From Bacillus sp. MM2020_1 (GTDB lineage Bacteria > Bacillota > Bacilli > Bacillales > Cytobacillaceae), in contig JAANMP010000014.1 of the NCBI GenBank assembly GCA_011250595.1, positions 1-64,000 of the forward strand: a stretch of 64,000 nucleotides of DNA, given 5' to 3'. Below, one piece after another: positions 1 to 7,417 of the stretch (position 1 is the first letter of the stretch; every line of letters begins with the position of its first letter). A model generated the notes under the pieces. The model saw only the letters and a program-made list of their open reading frames with translations, did no database searches and was not told the origin of the DNA. The translations under genes were made by a program, and so were the position numbers.

Positions 1-107
1 GAATACCCCTATAACATAATGTCTTACCATAATTATAGGTTAAGGAATTACGTTAAGGACGTTGCTAATGTGGAGATATTATTAAATGTTTTATATCAAA
101 AATAAAA

Positions 108-162
108 ATGGTGTCAGGCACCGCCAAAAGACAAATGTCCACTAGCGGTGCCTGACACCATT
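108..162. repeat. GTGTCAGGCACC hairpin repeat, copy 1
   Basis: Outer arms TGGTGTCAGGCACCG and its reverse complement flank an inner GACAAATGTC palindrome, giving a nested hairpin. It lies just past the bioY stop and may end bioY transcription. Other full copies are at 931, 2743 and 3851, and half copies at 5461, 55289 and 55337. Bases 1-107 show no gene. Confidence 0.85.
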
Positions 163-185
163 AATTTGTTTATTGTTTGATACCC

Positions 186-782
186 TTAGGAAACACGCTT
201 TAAATTTTTAAATTGTCCTTTTGATAGGACTGATTTTTCTAAGCGGTGAGCCATCATTCCGGCAAGGACGGCTAAGATGATGTCTTTTGGAAGCGGGACA
301 ACCATCCATAACCATGCCATTTTATAAGTGAATCCTTCTGGTGCAGCTGCCCAAAGTTTATAGGCAAAGTACATCCAATTTGTACCGAATAGGTAGTTCA
401 CAGCCATACCGATTATAGACGCAATGATAAATACAGCCACAGTTTTTTTCTTTTCAACAATTTTTCCAATGATAAATGCTGTAAAAATATATGAGAGAAT
501 AAAGCCGAAGGTAGGACTGAAAATGGTAGAAGGTCCAGCTCCAAATTTAGCAAATACAGGGATGCCTACAAATCCTACGAGCATATAAACTGTCATCGCT
601 ATTGCCCCTAACCGACTACCCAAGATAGCCCCTGCTAAAATAGCAAAAAATGTTTGCAGTGTAATTGGCACTCCTCCAACTACCATAAAAGGAACAAAGG
701 AGGTTATGTTAGCGCCAATCGCCATTAATGCTACGAACATCCCCACTAGTGTTAAATCCAACGCTCTTAATTTTTTATTCAT
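186..782 (-). CDS. bioY: Biotin transporter BioY (ECF S component)
   Basis: A 198-residue hydrophobic protein of the BioY family, the membrane-embedded biotin-binding S component that works alone or with the shared EcfAA'T energy module to import biotin. The family pattern is visible: short basic N-terminus, about six membrane segments, GGVPITLQTFFAILAGAILG near residues 36-55, and the GLPVF-like motif GIPVFAKFGAGPS with the following SPTFGF. The ATG is preceded by a GGTGG-type ribosome site. It is monocistronic, with a sigma-A-like promoter overlapped by a BirA-type operator upstream and a repeat hairpin downstream. Assignment is firm from sequence and regulation together. Confidence 0.95.
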   Translation of the reverse strand: MNKKLRALDLTLVGMFVALMAIGANITSFVPFMVVGGVPITLQTFFAILAGAILGSRLGAIAMTVYMLVGFVGIPVFAKFGAGPSTIFSPTFGFILSYIFTAFIIGKIVEKKKTVAVFIIASIIGMAVNYLFGTNWMYFAYKLWAAAPEGFTYKMAWLWMVVPLPKDIILAVLAGMMAHRLEKSVLSKGQFKNLKRVS

Positions 783-819
783 ACTTCCACCCCAAATATT
801 AATTATTATTATAATATTA

Positions 820-872
820 AGATAAAGGTAACAAGAGGTATTGTCAACTTAAATTTAATTAAGGTTAACATT
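820..872 (-). promoter_or_regulatory. bioY promoter with BirA operator
   Basis: On the minus strand TTGACA (848-843) and TATCTT (825-820) are separated by 17 bases, a sigma-A-like promoter. The -35 box lies inside TTGTCAAC (842-849), 15 bases from GTTAAC (865-870). That matches the Firmicute biotin repressor layout of TTGTTAAC, about 15 bases, GTTAACAA. BirA with biotinyl-AMP would occlude the -35 box and shut off bioY when biotin is plentiful. Confidence 0.78.
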
Positions 873-930
873 AGGAACGTGAATTAATTCAAACCAACTA
901 CTTATGATCTTTTATTAGTACCTAAAAAAA

Positions 931-980
931 GTGTCAGGCACCACAAAAGGACATTTGTCCATGAGTGGTGCCTGACACCA
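931..980. repeat. GTGTCAGGCACC hairpin repeat, copy 2
   Basis: GTGTCAGGCACCAC and GTGGTGCCTGACAC arms enclose GGACATTTGTCC, itself a palindrome. It sits immediately after the stop of the GDYXXLXY gene and is placed as its terminator. Confidence 0.85.
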
Positions 981-984
981 AATT

Positions 985-1515
985 TTACTTTGTTGTGATG
1001 TCGGTCAGGACGGCGTAACCATTGTTTACTTTTAGTTTGGCTAGTATTTCTCCTTTAGCAGAGGCTTTTTCCCATTCTGTTCCGGTGTTGTCTTCTAGGT
1101 AGTAATTATCTAGATTGTATTCCAGGAAGGCTATTTCCTGTCCTTGGTTTTCTTTGTCGATATAGTTTATGGTGCCTTTTAGAAATAGCCCCTTATCAGG
1201 CTTCTCGAGGGTTACTCTTGTTGGCGTGTGGACTCCATTCTTTTTCTCCATAAGGACGTATACATCAAATGGTCCTCCCTGGTTCTGCATTCTATTGACT
1301 ACTGCTTTATCCACCAAACCGGCCGGAACTTCTTCCGCTTCATATCGAAGGGTCACGTAATCACCTCGAAATGGGTCTGATGGGTCCAAGGGTTTTGTTT
1401 GGAGAATCATTTCCTCGCCCGTTAACATGGTATAAATAGGAGTGATGCACAGGCCTAACAGTATCAGCACTGGCAAGGAACAAGCCAAAACTAACTGCTT
1501 TGCTCGCTTATTCAT
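985..1515 (-). CDS. GDYXXLXY domain protein
   Basis: A 176-residue membrane-anchored protein with an N-terminal hydrophobic segment (about residues 8-28) and the family signature DPFRGDYVTLRYE near residues 45-58. Family members are usually encoded beside DUF2157 or DUF4401 membrane proteins, as here; their function is unknown. The start chosen is ATG at 1515, behind GGGGTGA, and not the GTG two codons earlier. It overlaps the end of the upstream DUF2157 gene by 8 bases, so the two are translationally coupled. Confidence 0.88.
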   Translation of the reverse strand: MNKRAKQLVLACSLPVLILLGLCITPIYTMLTGEEMILQTKPLDPSDPFRGDYVTLRYEAEEVPAGLVDKAVVNRMQNQGGPFDVYVLMEKKNGVHTPTRVTLEKPDKGLFLKGTINYIDKENQGQEIAFLEYNLDNYYLEDNTGTEWEKASAKGEILAKLKVNNGYAVLTDITTK

Positions 1516-2581
1516 GCACACTCACCCCTTTTTTTCTTTGCTTTTCAAAATAAAAACCGAAACCGAGCAGCAGGAATCCGCCAATAATAAATACGAACGA
1601 CTTTGGCAAAAATTCAAAAGATAAATCCAGGTAAAAACGGAAAATCATCACGCATAGGATGATGATACTGATTAAACTGCCTCGTTTGATTAAGTACAAC
1701 ACATAGAGTAAGTACAGGACAGAGAAAGGAATATATATCCAATCTAATGGCCAGGTATCCTCAAAAGATAACAATAGCGCTGCCGCTCCATGTACGAGGT
1801 ATCCCAAGACTACATAAATGTCTCTCACTTTTCCCTTTGAATGAACAAGGGCAACACCAATAACCAAATAGATTAGTCCATACACGTACGGAAAATCAGT
1901 ATAGTTAGAGCGGTTGAGAATAAAGCTAATGACCGTCCCTATAAATGCCAGCGAAACCAAACCCGTGACAAAGCCAGTTACTTTTGAAAAACCAATTTTT
2001 TCATTAAGAATATATATTGCCGCTATCCACAACAACGTCCAATACGGAATGTTTACGCCTTGGAGATATTGTCCATCGAGCATGTATTTGAGGACAAATA
2101 GGGAAGATGCAAGAAGAATCCATTTATCCCGTAACACCCATGCCAATGGCAAAATGCCAAGCGACCACCATAAAAAGGCATTTTGTGAATTAGTTCCGAG
2201 ATGAAACATTTGCTCGACAAGAAAGATACCTGCTCCGAACACAAGTACACCCAAATAGTATAAACTCTTAGATGTCTTCGGATAGTTTTTTTCCATTTTA
2301 TATCCTGCCAGATTACTGGCAAGGAAGATTGCGATTATTAATAGTAGTTTCACTGTCTTTCCAATTTCATCCCAATTACTCGCGATAAAACTGAGTACCC
2401 CTGCCCCAATCAAAATAGAACCTACATACAAAAGTGTTTTTGTAAAAGATAGTTTCTGCACCTCGTAAATCTCGTCTATCTCATCGGCCTTTCCTGCAGG
2501 CAGAATCTCGGAGTCTTCTAAGAACTTAAGCTCACGCTTTAAAAAATTTAACTCATGCTGTGTTACAATCCGCTTCGCCAT
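1508..2581 (-). CDS. DUF2157 multi-pass membrane protein
   Basis: A 357-residue protein with a soluble N-terminal part of about 50 residues followed by about ten hydrophobic helices, for example around residues 50-100 and 130-330. The N-terminal helical part plus many short transmembrane segments is the DUF2157 arrangement. The function is not known; the constant pairing with a GDYXXLXY protein suggests a two-part membrane complex. The start is ATG at 2581, behind AAGGGG with 8-base spacing. It is the first gene of a two-gene unit. Confidence 0.85.
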   Translation of the reverse strand: MAKRIVTQHELNFLKRELKFLEDSEILPAGKADEIDEIYEVQKLSFTKTLLYVGSILIGAGVLSFIASNWDEIGKTVKLLLIIAIFLASNLAGYKMEKNYPKTSKSLYYLGVLVFGAGIFLVEQMFHLGTNSQNAFLWWSLGILPLAWVLRDKWILLASSLFVLKYMLDGQYLQGVNIPYWTLLWIAAIYILNEKIGFSKVTGFVTGLVSLAFIGTVISFILNRSNYTDFPYVYGLIYLVIGVALVHSKGKVRDIYVVLGYLVHGAAALLLSFEDTWPLDWIYIPFSVLYLLYVLYLIKRGSLISIIILCVMIFRFYLDLSFEFLPKSFVFIIGGFLLLGFGFYFEKQRKKGVSVHE

Positions 2582-2742
2582 CCATCCCACCCCTTTTCTC
2601 GTCCGTTTTAATGAGGTTCAATCCTTCTTTTGCAATTAGAACCAATTTCTCTACAGTTAAGTTTATTCGACAAATAGCGTTAATATCCTTTTAAAAAAGG
2701 AAATGTACTGCTCCCCAAAAGCCTCTTGAATTCGAAGAAAAA

Positions 2743-2792
2743 GGTGTCAGGCACCTCAGAAGAACAAATGTCCATGAGCGGTGCCTGACACC
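2743..2792. repeat. GTGTCAGGCACC hairpin repeat, copy 3
   Basis: GGTGTCAGGCACCTC and GCGGTGCCTGACACC arms surround an inner ACAAATGT palindrome. It lies 16 bases beyond the stop of the small CPLC protein gene and probably terminates it. Confidence 0.85.
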
Positions 2793-2808
2793 ATTTAATG
2801 ACCTATCA

Positions 2809-2967
2809 TTATTTATTCCGGAAAAATTTACAAACTTTGATGGTTTGGTTTGTATCAGTCTTATGCGGATATAGCAGTTTGATTCTTGTTCTTTCACAAA
2901 GCGGGCATGTCCCGCGGCCATTTGAAGGCAAGTAGCTGATTGTTTTCCCTCGGTTTCTCTTTGCCAT
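2809..2967 (-). CDS. Small basic protein with CPLC zinc-knuckle-like motif
   Basis: A 52-residue frame starting MAKRNRGKTISYLPSNGRG, with CPLC at residues 21-24 and a third cysteine in VCKFF at 45-49. An ATG with the ribosome site GGATGG and 3-6 base spacing, the high lysine/arginine content (about a quarter of residues) and the CxxC motif argue for a genuine gene, although a longer frame covers the same DNA. I recall similar short Bacillus proteins ending in a second CxxC, which here would read CKFF, so metal binding may be impaired. It is probably a nucleic-acid-binding or ribosome-associated small protein; the function is not known. The copy 3 hairpin lies right after it. Confidence 0.68.
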   Translation of the reverse strand: MAKRNRGKTISYLPSNGRGTCPLCERTRIKLLYPHKTDTNQTIKVCKFFRNK

Positions 2968-3136
2968 TTCCATCCATCCCTATCTAGATAAATTCTCGTT
3001 TCTTTATCTAATGATGGACTGGCACAAATATTGTTAGGCATATAATTGTTTTTCGAAAAAAGGTTGTTGTTCGAATATGCCCTAATTCAGAAGCTCGTTT
3101 TAAAGTGAATGGCTTATTTACAGTCATGTTCTCCCA

Positions 3137-3152
3137 TGGTGCCTGACATCAC
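3137..3152. repeat. Degenerate half copy of the GTGTCAGGCACC repeat
   Basis: ATGGTGCCTGACATCA matches one arm of the hairpin family with one substitution. No opposing arm is found nearby. The surrounding 2968-3299 gap holds no other convincing feature. Confidence 0.6.
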
Positions 3153-3299
3153 GCTGACGCCCCTCATGCATTTTTGCTCACTAATCTACATACATATCTA
3201 TGAAGATCAAATACTTTCAATGGCTGCACGACAATAAATAACTTTCCATAAGATAGGAATAAGAGGCGAGACTTAAACTTTTTTAGTTGGAAAGGAAAG

Positions 3300-3851
3300 A
3301 TGTGGTGCTTCAATATGAAAAAAAACGAGGCTTATCACGATTTGTTTCAAAATCTTCAGGAGGATGGGATGTCATTCGATCAGGTCTTTGACCGGATCGT
3401 AACATTCATGAAGTTAGATCCAAACGGAAACTACCGACTGATGGTCGGCACAGATTCTCAAGTCCATAAATCAACGACCGTTTTTATCACGGGGCTTGTC
3501 ATCCAAAATAAAGGAAATGGAGTATGGGCATGCATTAAGAAGGTGGTCATTCCAAGAAAGATGACTCATTTACATGAGCGAATATCTCTTGAACTATCAT
3601 TAACTGAGGAAGTCGTTTCGATGTTCACGGAGGAAAGGAAAAATGAGTTGATCAATCTTGTTCTTCCCAATATATATCAAGGGGCAACCTTTACAATGGA
3701 AGGCCACATTGATATCGGAGCAGGCAAACGAAACAAAACAAGTGAGTTTGTCAAAGAAATGGTCACCAGAATCGAGTCAATGGGGGTTGAACCAAAAATC
3801 AAACCAAATGCCTTTGTTGCTTCAAGCTATGCCAATCGTTACACCAAATAA
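3300..3851 (+). CDS. ykuK: YkuK family protein, RNase H-like fold
   Basis: A 183-residue protein of the YkuK/DUF458 family, predicted to share the ribonuclease H fold; no substrate is established. The early acidic motif VGTDSQVH (about residues 48-55), the central ERISLELSLTEE stretch and the C-terminal HIDIGAGKRNKTSEFV plus the KPNAFVASSYANRYT tail are the family blocks. The D/E residues in VGTD and HIDIG are the likely metal ligands by analogy with RNase H. The start could be ATG 3300 (GGAAAGGA close upstream) or ATG 3315 (MKKNEAY, behind GGTG). The stop runs straight into a repeat hairpin shared with the convergent kinase gene. Confidence 0.85.
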   Translation: MWCFNMKKNEAYHDLFQNLQEDGMSFDQVFDRIVTFMKLDPNGNYRLMVGTDSQVHKSTTVFITGLVIQNKGNGVWACIKKVVIPRKMTHLHERISLELSLTEEVVSMFTEERKNELINLVLPNIYQGATFTMEGHIDIGAGKRNKTSEFVKEMVTRIESMGVEPKIKPNAFVASSYANRYTK

Positions 3852-3905
3852 GAGTGTCAGGCACCACGAAAAGACAATCGTCCTTTAGTGGTACCTGACA
3901 CTCTT
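3851..3905. repeat. GTGTCAGGCACC hairpin repeat, copy 4, bidirectional terminator
   Basis: AGAGTGTCAGGCACCAC and GTGGTACCTGACACTCT arms followed by TTTTTT form a strong stem between the convergent ykuK and kinase genes. The T run is on the plus strand and an A run (weaker T run) serves the other direction. Confidence 0.88.
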
Positions 3906-3914
3906 TTTTAATCT

Positions 3915-5378
3915 CTATGAAAGACATTCCAGTTCAACTTTTACTGTGGTGCCTTTGCCAATTTGGCTTTCGATTTTCATGGTACCGTTATGTTCCTGGA
4001 TGATTTTGTTGCTGACCGTTAGGCCAAGTCCAATTCCTTTATCCTTGGTTGTATAGAATGGAGTTCCCAAATAGTGCATAAGTTCATCGTCAATGCCCAT
4101 TCCTTCATCCGAAAAACAAACCTGCACACGGTTCCCATCTACCCTCTGAACATGTATATTGACATTTCCGCCAGAAGGCATAGATTCAATGGCATTCTTT
4201 AAAAAATTAACAAAAACCTGTTTCAACTGATTGGGATTACAAAGCAACTCAATATCATCATTTTGATATTGGCTGGTTATTTGCACATTATGTAATAATG
4301 CTTGTGGATGTAGAATATTAACTGTACTTTCTAAGATTGATTTTAGATTTTCTTGATCAAATTGAATGGCCTGAGGTTTGGCCAAGGACATAAATTCATT
4401 CACTATCATATCGATACGGTCTAATTCGTTCATAATGATAGATAAATAGTCATCTTGTTTTTCTTTGTTCGTTGTATCTTTTAATAGCTTTGAAAATCCC
4501 TTTAAGGAAGTCAAAGGGTTTCGTATCTCATGAGCTACTCCCGCAGCTAATTGACCGATGATTGAAAGCCGATCTAAATTTCGGAGGGCATCATCATTTT
4601 TTACCCGGTCCGTAATATCTCTGCCGACTGTGACAAAGGAATCAATTTCTCCTTGTTCATTAAAGATGGGAGAAATTGTGGTCTCAGAATATATCACTTG
4701 ATTTTCGCCTGTTTGTATCTTCGTTTGTAGCAATTGTGGCTCCTCTGTGTCTATTAACCTTTGATAAACTCTTTCAAAATGTTCCATTTCCTCTGGCAAG
4801 ATAAGATCATAAGCGCTTTTACCAATTAAATGTTCAGAGGTATACCCAATTCCCTTTTCATGAGAAGGAGAAGCATAGACAATCTTTTTATCCTTCGTAT
4901 AGACCTTAATCATATCCGTTGCATTTTCGGAAATAAGCTTGTACATCTCTCGAGTCTTTTTCAATTCTCTTTCAATATTTATATGCTCAGTTATATCACG
5001 AAAAATTGCAAGGACAGCAATGATTTCCCCACATGGACTTCTAAAAGGGGAATATGAAACAGCTATATCAAGGATGGTTCCGTCTTTATGGTACCTTTTG
5101 GTAACCATATCCGGAAATGCTTCACCGCTTTTGACTGATTCAATAATATCATGCACAAATTCAGGAGCAGAAAATTCCTCCACCCTTTTACCTATTATAT
5201 CTTCCTCAGTATAGCCAAATATTTTGGTATACACATGGTTCACCCGAATAAATCGATTCTCCATATCAACGATACAAATCCCATCCGCTGTACAGTCTAG
5301 AAATAAGTCAATTAAATCATCTGGATTATAAACCATAGATTCCTTCTCATTCGTAAAAATCGGGAAAAACTTTGACAT
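3915..5378 (-). CDS. PAS-domain sensor histidine kinase (sporulation-kinase-like)
   Basis: A 487-residue soluble kinase with no membrane segment. Two PAS domains (about residues 20-140 and 150-265) each end in a RDITE/RDITDR motif. They are followed by the HisKA box AHEIRNPLTSLKGF with phosphoacceptor His near 283, and a HATPase_c domain with NFLKNAIE, DEGMGI and GIGLGL. The architecture resembles KinA/KinE-type kinases that feed phosphate to Spo0F, and no response regulator is adjacent. I placed the start at ATG 5378 behind GGAGAG with 7-base spacing. The frame stays open upstream to 5510, but that part contains a repeat half element and no better ribosome site. Confidence 0.88.
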   Translation of the reverse strand: MSKFFPIFTNEKESMVYNPDDLIDLFLDCTADGICIVDMENRFIRVNHVYTKIFGYTEEDIIGKRVEEFSAPEFVHDIIESVKSGEAFPDMVTKRYHKDGTILDIAVSYSPFRSPCGEIIAVLAIFRDITEHINIERELKKTREMYKLISENATDMIKVYTKDKKIVYASPSHEKGIGYTSEHLIGKSAYDLILPEEMEHFERVYQRLIDTEEPQLLQTKIQTGENQVIYSETTISPIFNEQGEIDSFVTVGRDITDRVKNDDALRNLDRLSIIGQLAAGVAHEIRNPLTSLKGFSKLLKDTTNKEKQDDYLSIIMNELDRIDMIVNEFMSLAKPQAIQFDQENLKSILESTVNILHPQALLHNVQITSQYQNDDIELLCNPNQLKQVFVNFLKNAIESMPSGGNVNIHVQRVDGNRVQVCFSDEGMGIDDELMHYLGTPFYTTKDKGIGLGLTVSNKIIQEHNGTMKIESQIGKGTTVKVELECLS

Positions 5379-5460
5379 AGAGATCTCTCCAAACGCATCA
5401 TATATTCTCTCATTCTCCATTTTACAGAGTTTTTCGATAAAGAAAAGAAGTATTTTCAAA

Positions 5461-5477
5461 ATGGTGTCAGGCACCAT
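5461..5477. repeat. Half copy of the GTGTCAGGCACC repeat
   Basis: ATGGTGTCAGGCACCAT followed by AGAAAGACATTCGCCC, which is one arm plus the inner loop sequence of the family, without the second arm. It lies in the leader of the histidine kinase gene. Confidence 0.75.
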
Positions 5478-5633
5478 AGAAAGACATTCGCCCAACTTCG
5501 TCCACCCCACACGGGCAAATAATGATGTTAGAGTAATGCAATAAAAACCATCAATGTTTGCATAAATTATTATTTTTCTCGCTCATAATGGACTTCCTCC
5601 GCCTCATAAATTGGGCAATAGGAGGTGATTCAA

Positions 5634-6116
5634 ATGAAAAGAAGGCTATTCGTCTTAATCATACCCCTTATATTGATGTTGTCAGGATGCTCTGGTGATC
5701 CAGTCCAGGACGACTTACTTAATTATGTAAACAAAGAAATGAAGGAAGTTGGAAAATCGGAGAGTACTGCCGTTTCAGCCTATGAAGGGGTCTCGGGTAC
5801 AAATTATCAAGATGATCAAACAATGTACGATACCTTAATGAAAGACGTTATACCGAATTACTCCGAATTTGTTAAAGAGCTAGAATCTGTAAAGATTGAA
5901 ACAGATGAGGTACGAGAAATTCACGAAATATATATAGAAGGGGCAAATATTCAATTTAATGCCTTTGCAAAAATTAAACAGGCTTTAGAAAACCAGGACG
6001 CAGATTTGATCCAAGAAGCGAACGATATGCTGTCGGATGCCAGAACGCATATCCGGGATTATCAAACAAAATTAAATAAGCTTGCAAAGGAACACGATGT
6101 AGAAATAAAAAACTAA
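5634..6116 (+). CDS. Lipoprotein of unknown function
   Basis: A 160-residue secreted lipoprotein. A basic start (MKRR), hydrophobic core and lipobox LSGC with Cys19 as the expected lipidation site are clear. The mature part is acidic, predicted mostly helical, and has no cysteine. The start is ATG 5634 behind AGGAGGTGAT, an unusually complete ribosome site, which rules out the in-frame GTG at 5625 inside it. It is monocistronic, ending at a bidirectional terminator. The helical mature part recalls YkyA-like cell-wall lipoproteins, but I cannot name it. Confidence 0.85.
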   Translation: MKRRLFVLIIPLILMLSGCSGDPVQDDLLNYVNKEMKEVGKSESTAVSAYEGVSGTNYQDDQTMYDTLMKDVIPNYSEFVKELESVKIETDEVREIHEIYIEGANIQFNAFAKIKQALENQDADLIQEANDMLSDARTHIRDYQTKLNKLAKEHDVEIKN

Positions 6117-6197
6117 CAAGAAAAATACTACTAAACTAATAACAGAAACCACTGTTTTTCTAGTCTGCCGAAGCAAATGCATAAACTAAATAACCAA

Positions 6198-6246
6198 AAA
6201 GGTCAGCCCTCTTCTGTTAAAAAAACGGAAGGAGGACTGACCTTTT
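6198..6246. terminator. Bidirectional terminator
   Basis: AAAAGGTCAGCCCTC paired with GAGGACTGACCTTTT, with inner TTCTGTT/ACGGAAG pairing, located between the convergent lipoprotein and DUF418 genes. Confidence 0.85.
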
Positions 6247-6275
6247 CAAATATATTGGGGACAAAACAGGCGGTG

Positions 6276-7301
6276 TTAACGACATGAATCGCCAGCTTTA
6301 CGGATCGGCATCCATTCGAAATAAGTCAGCATTCGCCACACCCATTCCAATGGGCCGTACCTAAAGTAGCGGAGCCAAATGGTACTGAAAGTCAGTTGGA
6401 TGACATAAATAGCTATACATAGAACCAGTGATTGGATATAGCTCAAATGATCGACTAAATTTAGCATCTGCCCCAAAACTAGGATGAAGATTGTTTGCGA
6501 AACATAGTTTGTTAGCGCCATTCGTCCATAGCTTTTTAGAGGTGACAGAACCTTCCGGACAATTGGAAGATTAAGAAGCAATATTAGCAGTCCCACATAA
6601 AAAGTAGAGACAATGGGACCAATTGTAATTCCAAGTCGTAAGAATCGCTGTGTTCCCAGGGAATCAATACCCGATCCATTTCCAAACACAGACGGAACAT
6701 GTTGATATTGATACACAAGCCCCGCGACACTTAATACAAACATTATGCCAGTAAAAATTGCTATCCTTTTCCCTTGTAGTGAAATTTGTTCAAAGAGTCT
6801 ATATTGCCCAGCAGCAATGCCCAACAACATTAGTGGAACGACCATGAAGATTTTTTCTGCAAAAAGGCCCAGCACTATCAGCATTGCCGTTCCAAACAAA
6901 AGATTTACTAGCTTATTAGCTTTGTAAAAAGGCAAAATGATCAAACCGCAAATGGCGTAAATTGTTAAGGCTTCCCCCGGGTGAAATTGTACATGCACTA
7001 ACCCAAAGAGAAACAGTACAAGAATCCGCCGCAAAAACATAACATAGCCATTTTTCCCCTTCGCATTGGCCCGTGAGATAAAAATATAGAACCCCACACC
7101 AAATAAAAAGGTAAAGATTGTATAAAAGCGACCTTCTACAAACAAGTATAAAAATCTGAAATACGATGCATCGGTGGTTCCAGGAACAGGTAATTTAACC
7201 GACAATAACGGAATGATATTAACCAGTATAATACCCATCAGTGCAAATCCCCGCAAATAATCAAGTGTTTCAATTCGTGTATTCAACTGATATGAATCCA
7301 T
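6276..7301 (-). CDS. DUF418 (YeiB-like) membrane protein
   Basis: A 341-residue multi-pass protein. It opens with the family signature RIETLDYLRGFALMGIILVN and ends in a DUF418 C-terminal block with YGRMALTNYVSQT and the YGPLEWVWRMLTY motif. About nine hydrophobic helices are seen. The family is related to acyltransferase-3 membrane enzymes, but no substrate is known. The start is ATG 7301 behind GGAG with 8-base spacing; the ATG 21 bases upstream has no ribosome site. It is monocistronic. Confidence 0.87.
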   Translation of the reverse strand: MDSYQLNTRIETLDYLRGFALMGIILVNIIPLLSVKLPVPGTTDASYFRFLYLFVEGRFYTIFTFLFGVGFYIFISRANAKGKNGYVMFLRRILVLFLFGLVHVQFHPGEALTIYAICGLIILPFYKANKLVNLLFGTAMLIVLGLFAEKIFMVVPLMLLGIAAGQYRLFEQISLQGKRIAIFTGIMFVLSVAGLVYQYQHVPSVFGNGSGIDSLGTQRFLRLGITIGPIVSTFYVGLLILLLNLPIVRKVLSPLKSYGRMALTNYVSQTIFILVLGQMLNLVDHLSYIQSLVLCIAIYVIQLTFSTIWLRYFRYGPLEWVWRMLTYFEWMPIRKAGDSCR

Positions 7302-7362
7302 CCAAATCAACTCCACTATCATTATAACGGTTTATGCAGGTTTCACCTATATTACCAAAACA

Positions 7363-7395
7363 AAAAGGCTGACGCTTACCTCCTTGTCAGCCTTT
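7363..7395 (-). terminator. Terminator of the metalloprotease gene
   Basis: AAAGGCTGAC and GTCAGCCTTT arms with a 13-base loop, downstream of the metalloprotease stop on the minus strand and followed there by TTTTG. Confidence 0.75.
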
Positions 7396-7417
7396 GGTAT
7401 CACTTTTCCAAGTACGA

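Noticed and set aside
2691-3041. 116-codon minus-strand frame
   Set aside because: It runs through the copy 3 repeat hairpin, has no ribosome site and no family resemblance; the overlapping 52-codon frame explains the coding signal better.
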